DNA from: Citromicrobium sp.
Lineage (GTDB): Bacteria; Pseudomonadota; Alphaproteobacteria; Sphingomonadales; Sphingomonadaceae
Reading direction: 5' to 3'
Assembly: GCA_002729695.1 (NCBI GenBank)
Contig: PBYQ01000019.1
Coordinates: forward strand, 1-64,000
Length of the DNA: 64,000 bases
This document shows, piece after piece, positions 1 to 9,611 of the stretch; the stretch's first letter is position 1; each line of letters opens with the position of its first letter. The notes below the pieces were generated by a model, which was given only the letters and a program-made list of their open reading frames with translations, ran no database searches and was not told where the DNA came from. The position numbers and the translations under genes were made by a program.

Positions 1-1
1 C

Positions 2-2032
2 GAGAATGCCGGTGTCGTCGATATCGGCGACGGCCAGGCGATCATCTTCAAGATGGAGAGCCACAACCACCCGTCCTATATCGAGCCCTATCAGGGTGCG
101 GCGACGGGCGTCGGCGGCATCCTGCGCGACGTGTTCACGATGGGCGCGCGCCCGATCGCCAACATGAACGCGCTGCGTTTCGGCCGCCCCGATCATCCGA
201 AGATGAAGCATCTCATTTCCGGCGTGGTCCATGGCATTGGCGGCTATGGCAATTGCGTCGGCGTGCCGACCGTTGGCGGCGAGACCAATTTCCCCCCCGC
301 CTATGACGGCAATATCCTCGTCAACGCGATGACCGTGGGCGTCGCGGACGCGGACAAGATCTTCTATTCCGCTGCAACGGGCGTGGGCAATCCGATCGTC
401 TATGTCGGCTCCAAGACTGGCCGCGACGGCATCCACGGCGCCACGATGGCGAGCGCGGATTTCGAGGAAGACGCCGAGGCGAAGCGGCCCACGGTGCAGG
501 TGGGCGACCCCTTCACCGAAAAGCTGCTGATCGAGGCGTGCCTTGAACTGATGGCGACCGACGCAATCGTCGCGATTCAGGACATGGGCGCGGCGGGCCT
601 GACCTCCTCCAGCGTCGAGATGGCGAGCAATGGCGGCGTCGGCATTCGCCTCAAGATGGACGACGTGCCCCAGCGCGAAGAGGGGATGACCCCCTATGAA
701 ATGATGCTGAGCGAGAGCCAGGAGCGGATGCTCATGGTCCTCAAGCCCGGCAAGGAAGACATGGCCCGCGCCATCTTCGAAAAGTGGGAACTGGACTTCG
801 CGGTGATCGGCGAAGTGACCGATACCGGCCGCATGGTGCTCGACTTCGAAGGCGAGACTGTGTGCGACATTCCGCTCGGCCCACTTGCGGACGATGCGCC
901 GCTCTACGACCGGCCTTACCTGAGCCGCGAGGAATACACGCAGTGGGCGAAGATCGCGCCCATGACCAACGTGCCCGAAAGCGCGGATGTCGGCGCGGAC
1001 CTGCTCAAGTTGATGGGCAGCCCCGCCCTCGCCTCACGCGGGTGGATTTACGAACAATACGACCGGCAGGTGGGCGCCGACACGCTGCAGACCGGCGGCG
1101 ATGCGGGCGTGGTACGCGTGCACGGCACGAAGAAAGCGCTGGCGATCAGCACCGATTGCACCCCGCGCTATGTCCATGCCGACCCCTACGAGGGCGGCAA
1201 GCAGGCGGTGGCCGAGGCCTATCGCAACCTGTGCGCGGTCGGCGCGAAGCCACTCGCGATCACCAATTGCCTCAACTTCGCCAACCCGCAGCGGCCCGAG
1301 ATCATGGCCCAGATCGTCCACGCGCTGGACGGCATGGGTGAGGCCTGCCGCACGCTCGACTTCCCCGTGGTGAGCGGCAACGTGTCGCTCTACAACGAGA
1401 GCAAGGCGACCGGCGGCGGCTCGGCGATCCTCCCCACCCCTGCCATCGGCGGGGTCGGGCTGGTCGCGGATTACGACAAGCTCGCCAGCATCGGCTTCAA
1501 GAACGAAGGCGATGCGATCTACCTGATCGCACCCGAATTCTGGGCCAAGCCCGATCCGGTCCGCTCGCACCTCGGCAAGTCGCTGTGGCTCAAGGAAGTG
1601 CAAGGCCGCGACGAAGGCCGCGCGCCGCCGGTCGACCTGCTCGCAGAGCGCGGCGCGGGCGAGATCGTGCTCAAGCTGATCGACGAAGGCCTGCTGAGCG
1701 CGGTCCACGATTGCTCCGACGGCGGGCTCGCCGTGACGCTGGCCGAGATGGCGCTGGCGGGCGGCATCGGCGCGGAAGTGACTGCCAACGAGGCCTACAC
1801 GCCTGCACAGTGGTGGTTCGGCGAAGACCAGAGCCGCTATGTCGTCACCGTCAGCCCCGACAAGGTCGAAGCGTTCAACGCGATCGTCGCCGAAGGGCCC
1901 GAGAGCGAAGCCGCCGCGCTGGTCGGCTTCCGGCGTCTGGGCACGGTCGGTGGCGACAGTCTGCTGGGCGTAAAGGTGGACGACCTGCGCGCCGCGAATG
2001 AGGCGTTCTTCCAGGAGTGGATGGAGGGCTAG
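2..2032 (+). CDS. purL: Phosphoribosylformylglycinamidine synthase subunit PurL (5' end outside window)
   Basis: This gene makes the large, ATP-using subunit of FGAM synthase, step four of purine synthesis, which in this type works with separate PurS and PurQ subunits. The reading frame is open from base 2, so the start and roughly 60 residues lie upstream; 676 codons are visible, consistent with the short PurL of about 735 residues. The ESHNHPS motif near the left edge, GGETNFPP, and the second-half [11 protein letters not shown] and [12 protein letters not shown] segments are characteristic of the AIR-synthase-like tandem fold. The downstream DUF3052 gene starts 2 bases after the stop. Identification is secure; only the N-terminus is unseen. 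Confidence 0.97.
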   Translation, partial: ENAGVVDIGDGQAIIFKMESHNHPSYIEPYQGAATGVGGILRDVFTMGARPIANMNALRFGRPDHPKMKHLISGVVHGIGGYGNCVGVPTVGGETNFPPAYDGNILVNAMTVGVADADKIFYSAATGVGNPIVYVGSKTGRDGIHGATMASADFEEDAEAKRPTVQVGDPFTEKLLIEACLELMATDAIVAIQDMGAAGLTSSSVEMASNGGVGIRLKMDDVPQREEGMTPYEMMLSESQERMLMVLKPGKEDMARAIFEKWELDFAVIGEVTDTGRMVLDFEGETVCDIPLGPLADDAPLYDRPYLSREEYTQWAKIAPMTNVPESADVGADLLKLMGSPALASRGWIYEQYDRQVGADTLQTGGDAGVVRVHGTKKALAISTDCTPRYVHADPYEGGKQAVAEAYRNLCAVGAKPLAITNCLNFANPQRPEIMAQIVHALDGMGEACRTLDFPVVSGNVSLYNESKATGGGSAILPTPAIGGVGLVADYDKLASIGFKNEGDAIYLIAPEFWAKPDPVRSHLGKSLWLKEVQGRDEGRAPPVDLLAERGAGEIVLKLIDEGLLSAVHDCSDGGLAVTLAEMALAGGIGAEVTANEAYTPAQWWFGEDQSRYVVTVSPDKVEAFNAIVAEGPESEAAALVGFRRLGTVGGDSLLGVKVDDLRAANEAFFQEWMEG

Positions 2033-2034
2033 GC

Positions 2035-2442
2035 GTGCCCACAGGCTACTCCGAAACGCCACTCGCGAAAAAGCTCAACCTGCGCGACGATCAGCGGGTG
2101 TGGTTTCACGCCATGCCCGAGAATGTGCAGGACGAGATCGGCGAATACGCGCTCGACCTGATCTTCGTCGCCGATCCGGCGGAAGGGATCGACGCGGCGC
2201 ACATCTTCGTGACCACGCGCGAAGAGCTGGACGGCCTGCTCGCCACATTGCGCAACCAGATCGCGGTCGACGGCCATATCTGGGTGAGCTGGCCGAAGAA
2301 GGCATCCGAGGTGCAAACCGATGTCACCGAAGACACGATTCGCGACGTCGCGCTGCCGATCGGGCTGGTCGATACGAAAGTGTGCGCCGTGGATGAGACA
2401 TGGTCAGCCCTCAAACTGGTGATCCGCAAGGATTTGCGATGA
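2035..2442 (+). CDS. DUF3052 family protein
   Basis: This 135-residue protein begins (from the GTG) VPTGYSETPLAKKL and contains an HIWVSWPKK segment, the pattern of DUF3052 proteins, whose function is not established. I prefer the GTG at 2035 because a GGAGGG ribosome site lies seven bases upstream, directly at the purL stop; an ATG at 2017 would overlap purL. The next gene's ATG overlaps this stop in an ATGA arrangement, so purL, this gene and the nitroreductase are probably translated from one message. No signal peptide or membrane segment is visible. The family call is from sequence style only. Confidence 0.8.
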   Translation: MPTGYSETPLAKKLNLRDDQRVWFHAMPENVQDEIGEYALDLIFVADPAEGIDAAHIFVTTREELDGLLATLRNQIAVDGHIWVSWPKKASEVQTDVTEDTIRDVALPIGLVDTKVCAVDETWSALKLVIRKDLR

Positions 2443-3110
2443 GCGATGGGCACCAGCCTTTCCCCGCCTTGCCAGACTACACCGACGCGCAACGCATCGA
2501 GCGCGCCCGCGCCGCGTACGAACGCCTCAAGACCCGCCACACCTGCCGCAGCTTCACCGACGCGCCCGTACCGCGCGAAGTGATCGAACACGCGATCCTC
2601 GCGGCAGGCACCGCGCCCAACGGTGCGAACCATCAGCCGTGGCATTTCGCAGCGGTTTCTTCGCCCGACAAAAAGCGCGCCATCCGCGAGGCGGCGGAGG
2701 CGGAGGAGCGGGCTTTCTATGCCGGTAAGGCGGGCGAGCAATGGCTCGACGCGCTCGCGCCCATCGGCACCGACGCAAACAAACCCTTCCTCGAAACCGC
2801 TCCGTGGCTGATCGTGTGCTTCGCGCAGCGCAAGGGCGGGATCGACGAGGATGGGCAGACGCAGAACTACTACGTCACCGAAAGCGTGGGGATCGCCTGC
2901 GGGATGCTGCTGGCGACATTGCACGAGGCGGGGCTGGCGACGCTGACGCACACGCCCTCGCCGATGGGTTTCCTGCGCGAGATCTGCGGGCGGCCCGAGT
3001 GGGAGAAACCGCTGATGATCGTCGTGGTCGGGCATCCGGCGGAAGACGCCACCGTGCCCGACCATGCGATGCGCAAGAAGCCGCTGAGCCAGATTTCCAG
3101 CTGGCTCTAG
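2439..3110 (+). CDS. Nitroreductase family flavoprotein, iodotyrosine-dehalogenase-like
   Basis: This is a 223-residue FMN-dependent nitroreductase-fold protein. RHTCRSF (residues 33-39) and APNGANHQPW (59-68) are the expected FMN-binding segments, and a C-terminal KKPLSQI closes the fold. The segment spacing and the lid-like EAEERAFY stretch resemble iodotyrosine deiodinases more than classic NfsB enzymes, but the lysine that completes the halotyrosine-binding triad in vertebrate enzymes appears replaced when I align by eye. The substrate is therefore unknown. The ATG at 2439 overlaps the upstream stop, implying translational coupling. Confidence 0.85.
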   Translation: MSDGHQPFPALPDYTDAQRIERARAAYERLKTRHTCRSFTDAPVPREVIEHAILAAGTAPNGANHQPWHFAAVSSPDKKRAIREAAEAEERAFYAGKAGEQWLDALAPIGTDANKPFLETAPWLIVCFAQRKGGIDEDGQTQNYYVTESVGIACGMLLATLHEAGLATLTHTPSPMGFLREICGRPEWEKPLMIVVVGHPAEDATVPDHAMRKKPLSQISSWL

Positions 3111-3113
3111 GGG

Positions 3114-3965
3114 TTACGCCGCGGCGGGCACTCCGCCTTCGACCTTCTCAGTGCCGAGCAGGTCGTAGGGGTCGATACCTTCCTCGCGCCACACCCGGTG
3201 GCATTCGCGGTACCAGTGCGGCTCGGGAATGTTCAGCTTCGCGCGCGCTTCGGCGAGGTCCATCGCCAGCAGTTCGCGGATCGACATTTCGACCAGCGGC
3301 GGGCACGCGGTGCCGGTCTTCTGCGCCTGGCGCACCGCCTTGAACACGGGCGCCTTGCTGCCCTTCACATTGCGCTTGATGTTCAGCGCACCGGCATAGC
3401 CGATCAGCAGGTGCCCGTGGCTCGGCTGCTGGCCGTGGGTGAACAGCAGCACGCACTGCTCGCCCAGCGCATCGCGCCCGTATCCGGTCAGCACGTGCAT
3501 CAGGTCGTGCGTGTCGCGGTTGCGGAAGCCGAACCATTCGACGAGGTCGCCGAACTTGCGGCGGCCCAGCTTGTCCGCTTCGGCGACGAGGCCTGCAGCG
3601 GACAGGCCTTCGGTTTCCATGAAGTCGCAATAGGCGTGCGCGACCGTGCCCTTGGGCAGTTTGCGCAAGGTTTCGTGATCGTCGAGGATCGGCGGCAGGT
3701 AGGGCTCTTCGGCCCGCAGCCGCTCACCCTGCTCGCTCAGCACGAGCCGCCGTACGCGCGGCATGAAGCCCTTGTGCGGCAGCGCCTCGAAAATGCGGAA
3801 GACGTGGGAGGTATCCTCCTTGTCCTTCAGCAACTCGCGGAAGTGATGATAGGCGACCAGAGGCCGATACTTGGGGATCACCCGGTCGGGATGGCGCAGC
3901 GGGGTTCCGTCGCGCGCCGTTTCGACCGCAGCCGAGTGATCGGAATTGGAAGTAATATTGGTCAT
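3114..3965 (-). CDS. Coq4-family protein
   Basis: This 283-residue protein carries HDLMH (residues 153-157) followed eleven residues later by Glu169, the HDxxH-x11-E metal site that defines Coq4 proteins. In eukaryotes Coq4 acts in ubiquinone synthesis, recently linked to head-group decarboxylation and hydroxylation; bacterial homologues are less studied, so a role in quinone metabolism is inferred. The ATG at 3965 is preceded by AAGGA at good spacing and is preferred over a start ten codons upstream. It converges on the nitroreductase with three bases between the stops. A perfect TGACA/TGTCA palindrome lies just upstream. Confidence 0.88.
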   Translation of the reverse strand: MTNITSNSDHSAAVETARDGTPLRHPDRVIPKYRPLVAYHHFRELLKDKEDTSHVFRIFEALPHKGFMPRVRRLVLSEQGERLRAEEPYLPPILDDHETLRKLPKGTVAHAYCDFMETEGLSAAGLVAEADKLGRRKFGDLVEWFGFRNRDTHDLMHVLTGYGRDALGEQCVLLFTHGQQPSHGHLLIGYAGALNIKRNVKGSKAPVFKAVRQAQKTGTACPPLVEMSIRELLAMDLAEARAKLNIPEPHWYRECHRVWREEGIDPYDLLGTEKVEGGVPAAA

Positions 3966-3980
3966 GGGATCATTCCTTAC

Positions 3981-3994
3981 TGACAGGAATGTCA
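3981..3994 (-). promoter_or_regulatory. Palindromic operator-like site upstream of the Coq4 gene
   Basis: TGACAGGAATGTCA is a perfect 5-4-5 inverted repeat 16 to 29 bases upstream of the Coq4-family ATG. Reading toward the gene, its distal edge overlaps a TTGACA hexamer at 3995-3990 that matches a -35 element, although no good -10 follows at 17 bases. It could bind a dimeric repressor; no candidate regulator is adjacent. Confidence 0.4.
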
Positions 3995-4043
3995 ATAAGA
4001 CCTGAACACGCCCGTTTCAAGTCCCCTTTTTGTGAAGGGGCAG

Positions 4044-4928
4044 CTAGCGCAGCACCCACTTTTCCCGCTCGATGCCGAGCAGCAGGAGAAGCGCGGTGAG
4101 ATCGTCGGTATCGATCCAGCCATTCGCCGCAGCGCGTGTTTTCGGCTTCGCCTTGTAGGCGATGCCGTAATCCGCCGCGACGATCATCGGCGTGTCGTTC
4201 GCGCCGTCGCCGATCGCCAGCGTGCGCGCGCCCTCGCCCAGCCTGCCCGCTTCTTCGGCCAGAGTTGTTTGCTTGGTTGTGCTGTCGCAGATCGGCTCCT
4301 GCACCTTGCCGGTCAGCTTACCGTCCGCGATCAGAAGGCGGTTGCCGACCACCCGGTCAAACCCGAGCTTTTCGGCCACAGGATCGGCGAAGCGGTGGAA
4401 CCCGCCCGTCACCAGCACGCTATGCGCGCCGTGCGCCTTGAGCGTCGCGATCAGCGTGGCAGCACCGGGAGTAGGAGAAATCCGTTCGTCGAGACAGCGC
4501 TGGATCGCAGCTTCGTCCAGCCCTTCCAGAAGCCCGACCCGCTCTTTCAATGCGCCCGCGAAATCGAGTTCGCCCCGCATCGCGCGCTCGGTAATCTCGG
4601 CAACACGCGGCTTCACGCCGGCGAAATCGGCCAGTTCGTCGAGGCATTCCTGCCCGATCATCGTCGAATCCATGTCGCTGACGATCAGGCGCGGCACCTC
4701 GATGAAATCGTCGGCGAACAGCGCGGCGTGCGGTGCAAGATGCTGTTCGACCAGCGGCGCAACCACCTCGCGCGTCCCCTCGGGAATCGCGATTTCCAGC
4801 ACCTCGCCACAGAATTCGAGCATCGCCGCGCTGGCGAGCGGCTGCCCCGCCTCGCCCAGCGCATTCTCAAATGCACTCAGGCTTGCCTCATCGGGCACTG
4901 GCTCTGCTAGGATGCGGACGATGAGCAC
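4044..4928 (-). CDS. serB: Phosphoserine phosphatase SerB
   Basis: This is the last enzyme of serine synthesis, a HAD-family phosphatase converting phosphoserine to serine. The 294-residue protein has the catalytic DMDSTM motif (Asp85 nucleophile, Asp87 acid), VLVTGGF in the middle and GDGANDTPM near the end, all expected for SerB, preceded by an N-terminal ACT-like region. I chose the GTG at 4928, which has a GGAG site about ten bases upstream; a longer frame to 5060 would run through the miaA start. This makes the serB and miaA starts overlap head to head by eight bases. Confidence 0.93.
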   Translation of the reverse strand: MLIVRILAEPVPDEASLSAFENALGEAGQPLASAAMLEFCGEVLEIAIPEGTREVVAPLVEQHLAPHAALFADDFIEVPRLIVSDMDSTMIGQECLDELADFAGVKPRVAEITERAMRGELDFAGALKERVGLLEGLDEAAIQRCLDERISPTPGAATLIATLKAHGAHSVLVTGGFHRFADPVAEKLGFDRVVGNRLLIADGKLTGKVQEPICDSTTKQTTLAEEAGRLGEGARTLAIGDGANDTPMIVAADYGIAYKAKPKTRAAANGWIDTDDLTALLLLLGIEREKWVLR

Positions 4929-5856
4929 TGACGAAATCTCCGGGGAAACGCGAAAACCGCTCGCGCTCATCGCAGGGCCGACCGCCAGCGGCAAGAGCGC
5001 GCTCGCGCTCCGGTTTGCGGAAAAGCTGGCGGCAGAGGGCCGTAAGGGCGTGATCGTCAACGCAGACAGCGCGCAGGTCTATGCCGACCTGCGCGTACTG
5101 AGCGCCCGCCCTTCGCCCGAAGAAGAGGCGCGCGCGGAGCACCGGCTGTTCGGTGCGTGGGATGGGTCGCAGTCCTGCTCGGCGGCCGAATGGGCCGAAG
5201 CTGCCAAGCGCGAGATTGCCGATATCCACACGGCGGGCGACGTCCCCATCCTGGTCGGTGGAACCGGGCTCTACATCCGCACGCTGCTCGACGGGATTGC
5301 GCCTATCCCCACGATCCCGGATCACGTGCGCGACGCGGTGCGGGCGATGCCGACGCCCGATGCCTATGCCGAACTGGCTCTGGAAGACCCGGCGAGCCAC
5401 GCACGCCTCGACCCGGGCGACTCGCAGCGCATTTCGCGTGCGCTCGAGGTGGTGCGCGCCACGGGCCTGACACTGGGCGAATGGCAGAGGCGGCGCGAAG
5501 GCGGGATCGGCGATACCGTGGCGCTCAACCCGGTCATCCTGCTGCCCGAACGCGAGTGGCTTTATCGCAAGTGCGACGCGCGCTTTGAGCAGATGCTGGA
5601 CGAAGGTGCGGTGGCGGAGGTCGAGGCGCTACTGATGCGCGATCTGGACCACAACCTGCCCATTATGCGCGCCATCGGCCTGCGCGAGATTGCCGGTTGG
5701 CTGCGCGGCGAATGGTCGCGCGAAGAGGCGATCGCCAAGGGTCAGCAGGCGACGCGCAACTACGCCAAGCGGCAATATACCTGGCTGCGCCATCAACCCC
5801 CGTCGACATGGCCGAGAGTGACGTTCGCGGACGAGGCGCTGGCGCTGCTCGCATAA
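4921..5856 (+). CDS. miaA: tRNA dimethylallyltransferase MiaA
   Basis: MiaA transfers a dimethylallyl group to the N6 of A37 in tRNAs that read UNN codons. The 311-residue protein has the P-loop GPTASGKS at residues 19-26, the NADSAQVY segment, the VGGTGLYI motif and the [14 protein letters not shown] region near the C-terminus, all standard for the family, and its length is normal. The ATG at 4921 follows an AGGA site. The frame extends far upstream, but that part is antisense to serB and is rejected. Confidence 0.96.
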   Translation: MSTDEISGETRKPLALIAGPTASGKSALALRFAEKLAAEGRKGVIVNADSAQVYADLRVLSARPSPEEEARAEHRLFGAWDGSQSCSAAEWAEAAKREIADIHTAGDVPILVGGTGLYIRTLLDGIAPIPTIPDHVRDAVRAMPTPDAYAELALEDPASHARLDPGDSQRISRALEVVRATGLTLGEWQRRREGGIGDTVALNPVILLPEREWLYRKCDARFEQMLDEGAVAEVEALLMRDLDHNLPIMRAIGLREIAGWLRGEWSREEAIAKGQQATRNYAKRQYTWLRHQPPSTWPRVTFADEALALLA

Positions 5857-6082
5857 GAGCCTTTCCTACGCGGTGTCCTTCCGGCAGGCTGCGCCCCAGT
5901 GATCTACTTCACACAGAAGAGACCGGACAGAGGATGCAAACCGGACTTCGCCCACGAGCCGCGAAAGGTGACACGGCGGCCCACGCTTTGTCGCCCAAGC
6001 GATTGATCGCGCGGTCAAACATCGCGGTGGACGGTTTTGCAAACATACCCGGTCTGTGTGTCACGAGAAGCAAGGAGACCGC

Positions 6083-7138
6083 ATGACCCCGCCCGAAGCG
6101 ATCATCGACCCCGATCTGCCGATCATCGATCCGCACCATCACCTGTGGGATCTGCGTCCGCTCGTCTCCGCCTTCCCCGAACCGCGCCACCCTTTCATCG
6201 AGACGGTGGGGCGTTCTGCGCTGTACACCTTCGACCAGCTGCTCGCAGATACGCAAAGCGGCCACCGCATCATCGGTACGGTCTTCATGGAATGCGGCGC
6301 GTTCTACGATCCTGCGCGCGGCGAGGCGATGAAGGTCGTGGGCGAAGTCGAGTTCGTGAACGGAGTCGCGGCGCAGGGCGCAAGCGGTCTCTACGGCGAC
6401 TATCGCCCCTGTGCGGGGATCGTCGGCCATGCCGACCTGATGCTGGGCGCCGAGGCTAAGCCGGTGCTCGAAGCGCTGATCGCTGCCGGCAACGGGCGCT
6501 TTCGCGGCATCCGCCACAGTGCTGCATGGGATGCCGATCCGGCTGTGCTCGGCCCGCCGTTCCACGCGCCCGAGGGCCTGCTGCGCGACAACACCTTCCG
6601 CAAGGGATTCGCGCAGCTCGGCGAACTGGGGCTGAGCTTCGATGCGTGGGTGCTCGAACCGCAGCTGGGCGATGTGATCGACCTGGCGCGCGCCTTCCCC
6701 GAACAGCCGATCATCCTCGACCATTGCGGCACGCCGCTTGGTATCGCCTGCTATGAAAGCAAGCTCGACGAGAATTTCGAGCGGTGGCGCACTTCGATCC
6801 GCGAACTGGCGAAATGCGAGAATGTCGTAGTGAAGCTCGGCGGACTGGCGATGCCGTTCTGCATGATGCCCGGCGAGGGCCCGACAGAGTCGGTTCCATC
6901 GGAACAGCTCGCCGACATGTGGCGACCCTATGTCGAAACCTGCATCGACGCCTTCGGGCCACAGCGGGCGATGTTCGAAAGCAACTACCCGGTCGACAAG
7001 TGGGCGGGCAGCTACGCAACCCTCTGGAATGCCCTCAAACGTCTGGCGTCGGGTGCATCGGACGACGAGAAGCGCGCGCTGTTCGCGGGCACTGCAGCGC
7101 GTGTCTATCGCGTCGAAAACCTGCTCGGGTTGACGTAA
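6083..7138 (+). CDS. Amidohydrolase-2 family metal-dependent hydrolase
   Basis: This 351-residue TIM-barrel hydrolase starts with the metal-binding cluster DPHHHLWDL (residues 16-24) and has ILDHCGTPLG in the middle and FESNYPVDK toward the end, the pattern of the amidohydrolase family related to pyrone-dicarboxylate lactonase. The substrate cannot be read from sequence; a lactone or aromatic breakdown product is plausible. The ATG at 6083 has an AAGGAGA site. About 226 bases of non-coding sequence separate it from miaA, in which I see no clear feature, and a nitronate monooxygenase gene follows in the same direction. Confidence 0.85.
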   Translation: MTPPEAIIDPDLPIIDPHHHLWDLRPLVSAFPEPRHPFIETVGRSALYTFDQLLADTQSGHRIIGTVFMECGAFYDPARGEAMKVVGEVEFVNGVAAQGASGLYGDYRPCAGIVGHADLMLGAEAKPVLEALIAAGNGRFRGIRHSAAWDADPAVLGPPFHAPEGLLRDNTFRKGFAQLGELGLSFDAWVLEPQLGDVIDLARAFPEQPIILDHCGTPLGIACYESKLDENFERWRTSIRELAKCENVVVKLGGLAMPFCMMPGEGPTESVPSEQLADMWRPYVETCIDAFGPQRAMFESNYPVDKWAGSYATLWNALKRLASGASDDEKRALFAGTAARVYRVENLLGLT

Positions 7139-7209
7139 CGGCAATCTCGACACCGGGCACAGCGCGGCATAGACCGCCGCCCAACCACATATTTCCGGGA
7201 GAAAACCAC

Positions 7210-8190
7210 ATGCCCCTGCCCGCCCCGTTCGATCGGCTGCGCCTGCCCATCATCGGCTCGCCCATGTTCATCGTCTCCGGCCCCGAACTGGTCATCGCCC
7301 AGTGCAAGGCGGGGATCGTCGGCAGCTTCCCGGCTCTGAACGCGCGCCCCTCCGGCGTGCTCGACGAATGGCTCCACCGCATCACCGAAGAACTGGCGGC
7401 GCATAATCGCGACAACCCCGATCGCCCCGCCGCGCCCTTCGCGGTCAACCAGATCGTCCACCGCTCGAACGCCCGGCTAGAAGAAGACATGCAGGTGTGC
7501 GAGAAATGGCAGGGGCCGCTCGTCATCACTTCGCTCGGCGCGCGCGAGGAAGTGTTCCAGGCGGTGAAGAACTGGGGCGGGATCACGCTGCACGACGTCA
7601 TCAACAACCGTTTCGCGCACAAGGCGATCGAAAAGGGTGCGACGGGCCTCATTCCGGTGGCAGCGGGTGCCGGTGGCCACGCGGGCACGCTGTCGCCCTT
7701 CGCCTTGATGCAGGAAATCCGTGAGTGGTTCGACGGCCTGATCGCGCTTTCGGGCTCGATCGCAACGGGTCGTGCGGTGCTGGGCGCGCAGGCTCTGGGG
7801 GCCGACTTCGGCTATATCGGCAGCGCCTTCATCGCGACCGAGGAAGCCAATGCCGAACAGGGCTACAAGCAAGGGATCGTCGACGGCAGTGCGGAAGGCA
7901 TCGTCTACACCAACCTCTTCACCGGGGTGCACGGCAACTACCTGCGCAGCTCGATCGAGGCGGCGGGGCTCGACCCGGACAATCTGCCCGAAAGCGATCC
8001 GTCGAAGATGAACTTCGGCAGCGGCGGCAATTCCAAGGCCAAGGCGTGGAAGGACATCTGGGGTTCGGGCCAAGGCGTCGGCGCGGTCAAGAATGTGGCG
8101 ACCGTCGCCGAAATGGTCGACCGGCTGGAGCGTGAATACAAGGAAGCCAAGGCCGGTCTGGCGGAGGCGTCCGCGCCTTACGGCGGCTAG
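7210..8190 (+). CDS. Nitronate monooxygenase family FMN enzyme
   Basis: This 326-residue protein is an FMN-dependent barrel enzyme of the nitronate monooxygenase / enoyl-reductase-like group. The N-terminal PIIGSPMFIVSGPEL, the central VAAGAGGHAGTLSPF and IALSGSIATGRAVLGAQALGAD segments, and the YIGSAFIAT phosphate-binding region fit the family. It would oxidise alkyl nitronates or related carbanions; the natural substrate is uncertain. It lies 71 bases after the amidohydrolase, possibly as one catabolic unit. The ATG follows CCGGGAGAAAACC. Confidence 0.9.
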   Translation: MPLPAPFDRLRLPIIGSPMFIVSGPELVIAQCKAGIVGSFPALNARPSGVLDEWLHRITEELAAHNRDNPDRPAAPFAVNQIVHRSNARLEEDMQVCEKWQGPLVITSLGAREEVFQAVKNWGGITLHDVINNRFAHKAIEKGATGLIPVAAGAGGHAGTLSPFALMQEIREWFDGLIALSGSIATGRAVLGAQALGADFGYIGSAFIATEEANAEQGYKQGIVDGSAEGIVYTNLFTGVHGNYLRSSIEAAGLDPDNLPESDPSKMNFGSGGNSKAKAWKDIWGSGQGVGAVKNVATVAEMVDRLEREYKEAKAGLAEASAPYGG

Positions 8191-8939
8191 CCCGGAGTTA
8201 CGCGCACGTATCGGCCATCCGCGCTCGGCTCGATCCGGAGCGGGTGGCCATCGGGCGCGGTCAACTGCCCGGATTGGGTTTGTTTGCCGGCATAGAACAG
8301 ATGCGTGAACAGCAAACGCGCCAGCGCATTGCCCTCCGCACGAACCAGCGGCGGCTCGATGCGCAGTTCCTGGCTGGTGAAGTAATGCAGTCCATGGCTT
8401 TGCAGCGCGCCGTCGATCGTGGACCGAAAACTGGCGAGGAGGCTGACCGGCACATCACCACGCGCCTCCCAGCTATCGATCTGGCGCGTGAGGCTTTCCA
8501 TGCCGATGACGACGCCGCCCGGCACCCAGCATATGCCTTCGGCGCCAAGCCGCTGGCCGACGCCTTGGGCGAGCGTGAACCATGCGCGCAGGATCGCCAG
8601 CGTGTGTCGCCCGGCCGCGATATGCGGACCGACGCGCAAGGACAGCGCGCATGTCCCGTCCTGCCCGATCGCGCCCTCGATCTCCGCCCCTCCCAGGTCC
8701 GGGATCGGCGCAGCCGGACCGGGGCCCAGCCCGACGAGATCGAATGTCAGGCCCGAACGGCGCAGCTCGACCACACCGCGCGACGGATCGGCCAGCGGCT
8801 TCGGTGCGGCATCGATGATGTCCGCTCCGTCACACGCATCGCGCACCTGCTCGAAGGTTGGGCGCGGGTTGCGTTGAAAGAGAATCAGCAGATCGTCGGC
8901 AATCGCCTCACCCTCGGGCGAGCCCAGTTGATCGGACAT
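8187..8939 (-). CDS. Uncharacterised protein, possibly DUF4261-like
   Basis: I do not recognise this 250-residue protein with confidence. It is soluble by inspection, with no signal peptide or membrane segment. The region around residues 125-235, with GAEGICWVPGGVVI and the later HGLHYFTSQELRIEPP stretch, faintly resembles DUF4261 proteins. The ATG at 8939 is favoured over a start 24 codons upstream because GGGAGGAG lies five bases before it. It overlaps the end of the nitronate monooxygenase gene by four bases in convergent orientation, and the flavodoxin gene on the same strand ends about 105 bases upstream. Confidence 0.65.
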   Translation of the reverse strand: MSDQLGSPEGEAIADDLLILFQRNPRPTFEQVRDACDGADIIDAAPKPLADPSRGVVELRRSGLTFDLVGLGPGPAAPIPDLGGAEIEGAIGQDGTCALSLRVGPHIAAGRHTLAILRAWFTLAQGVGQRLGAEGICWVPGGVVIGMESLTRQIDSWEARGDVPVSLLASFRSTIDGALQSHGLHYFTSQELRIEPPLVRAEGNALARLLFTHLFYAGKQTQSGQLTAPDGHPLRIEPSADGRYVRVTPG

Positions 8940-9044
8940 GCGCTCCTCCCTTCCAGACGCCCGCTCGTCGATCCTGCTTTGCGTCTCCCGGGCGAGCGCG
9001 TCGAGGGTCAATGATCAGCTTTGCTCCGATATGGAACCGTTTGG

Positions 9045-9530
9045 TCAGAAAACGCCCATCGCCAGACCTTCGGCCAGCGCCTCTCCCAGCGTGGCGCATT
9101 CGTCGAGCCGTTCCTCGGGCACGGTCTTGGGCGCGAGGATCTCCTCGGGCGTCTGCGCTTTCATGTTCACGATCACCGGATCCGCCACACGCTTCAGTCG
9201 CCAGCCTTTCGCGATCCGGTCGATCTGGGCCTGCGCGCCCTCCCCGTCCGAACCTGCCGCGATGATCGTTGCAAAGGCGCGCCCCTCGATCCTGCCGAGC
9301 ACGGGGTAATAGCAGCGATCGAACATCTCCTTCATCATTCCGGACATCGACGCGAGATTCTCGGGACAAACGAACAGGTATCCCCCTGCGCTCAGGATAT
9401 CGTCGGGCGAAACCTCCTGCGCCGCCATCAGCCGCGCGCGATCTCCCGCACCGCGTGCCGCCGCACGCGCCATCGCCTCGCTCGCGCCGGTGCGGCTGTG
9501 CCAAATGATCAGAAGGTCCTGCACCGTCAT
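9045..9530 (-). CDS. Flavodoxin-like / NAD(P)H-dependent oxidoreductase
   Basis: The 161-residue protein has the flavodoxin fold signature: LLIIWHSRTGASEAMA near the N-terminus is the FMN phosphate-binding loop, and GGYLFVCPENLASMSGMMKEMFDR is the next FMN-contact region. It probably carries electrons or reduces a small molecule; the partner is unknown. The ATG at 9530 is preferred, with a GAGGG about ten bases upstream; a GTG three codons earlier is possible. It shares a short divergent region with recJ. Confidence 0.82.
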   Translation of the reverse strand: MTVQDLLIIWHSRTGASEAMARAAARGAGDRARLMAAQEVSPDDILSAGGYLFVCPENLASMSGMMKEMFDRCYYPVLGRIEGRAFATIIAAGSDGEGAQAQIDRIAKGWRLKRVADPVIVNMKAQTPEEILAPKTVPEERLDECATLGEALAEGLAMGVF

Positions 9531-9611
9531 GCCAGACACCCTCGGGTGCCGCTGTCGAAAGTCAACGGGTGCGCGCTTTGTTCTTCGCGCCCGGCACGCT
9601 AGGTTGATGCC

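Noticed and set aside
4016-4035. Hairpin CCCCTT/AAGGGG between serB and the Coq4 gene as a terminator
   Set aside because: On the minus strand it is not followed by a T tract, so intrinsic termination is not supported.
4192-4920. Upstream extension of the miaA frame
   Set aside because: It is antisense to serB, and MiaA normally starts close to the P-loop, which fits ATG 4921.
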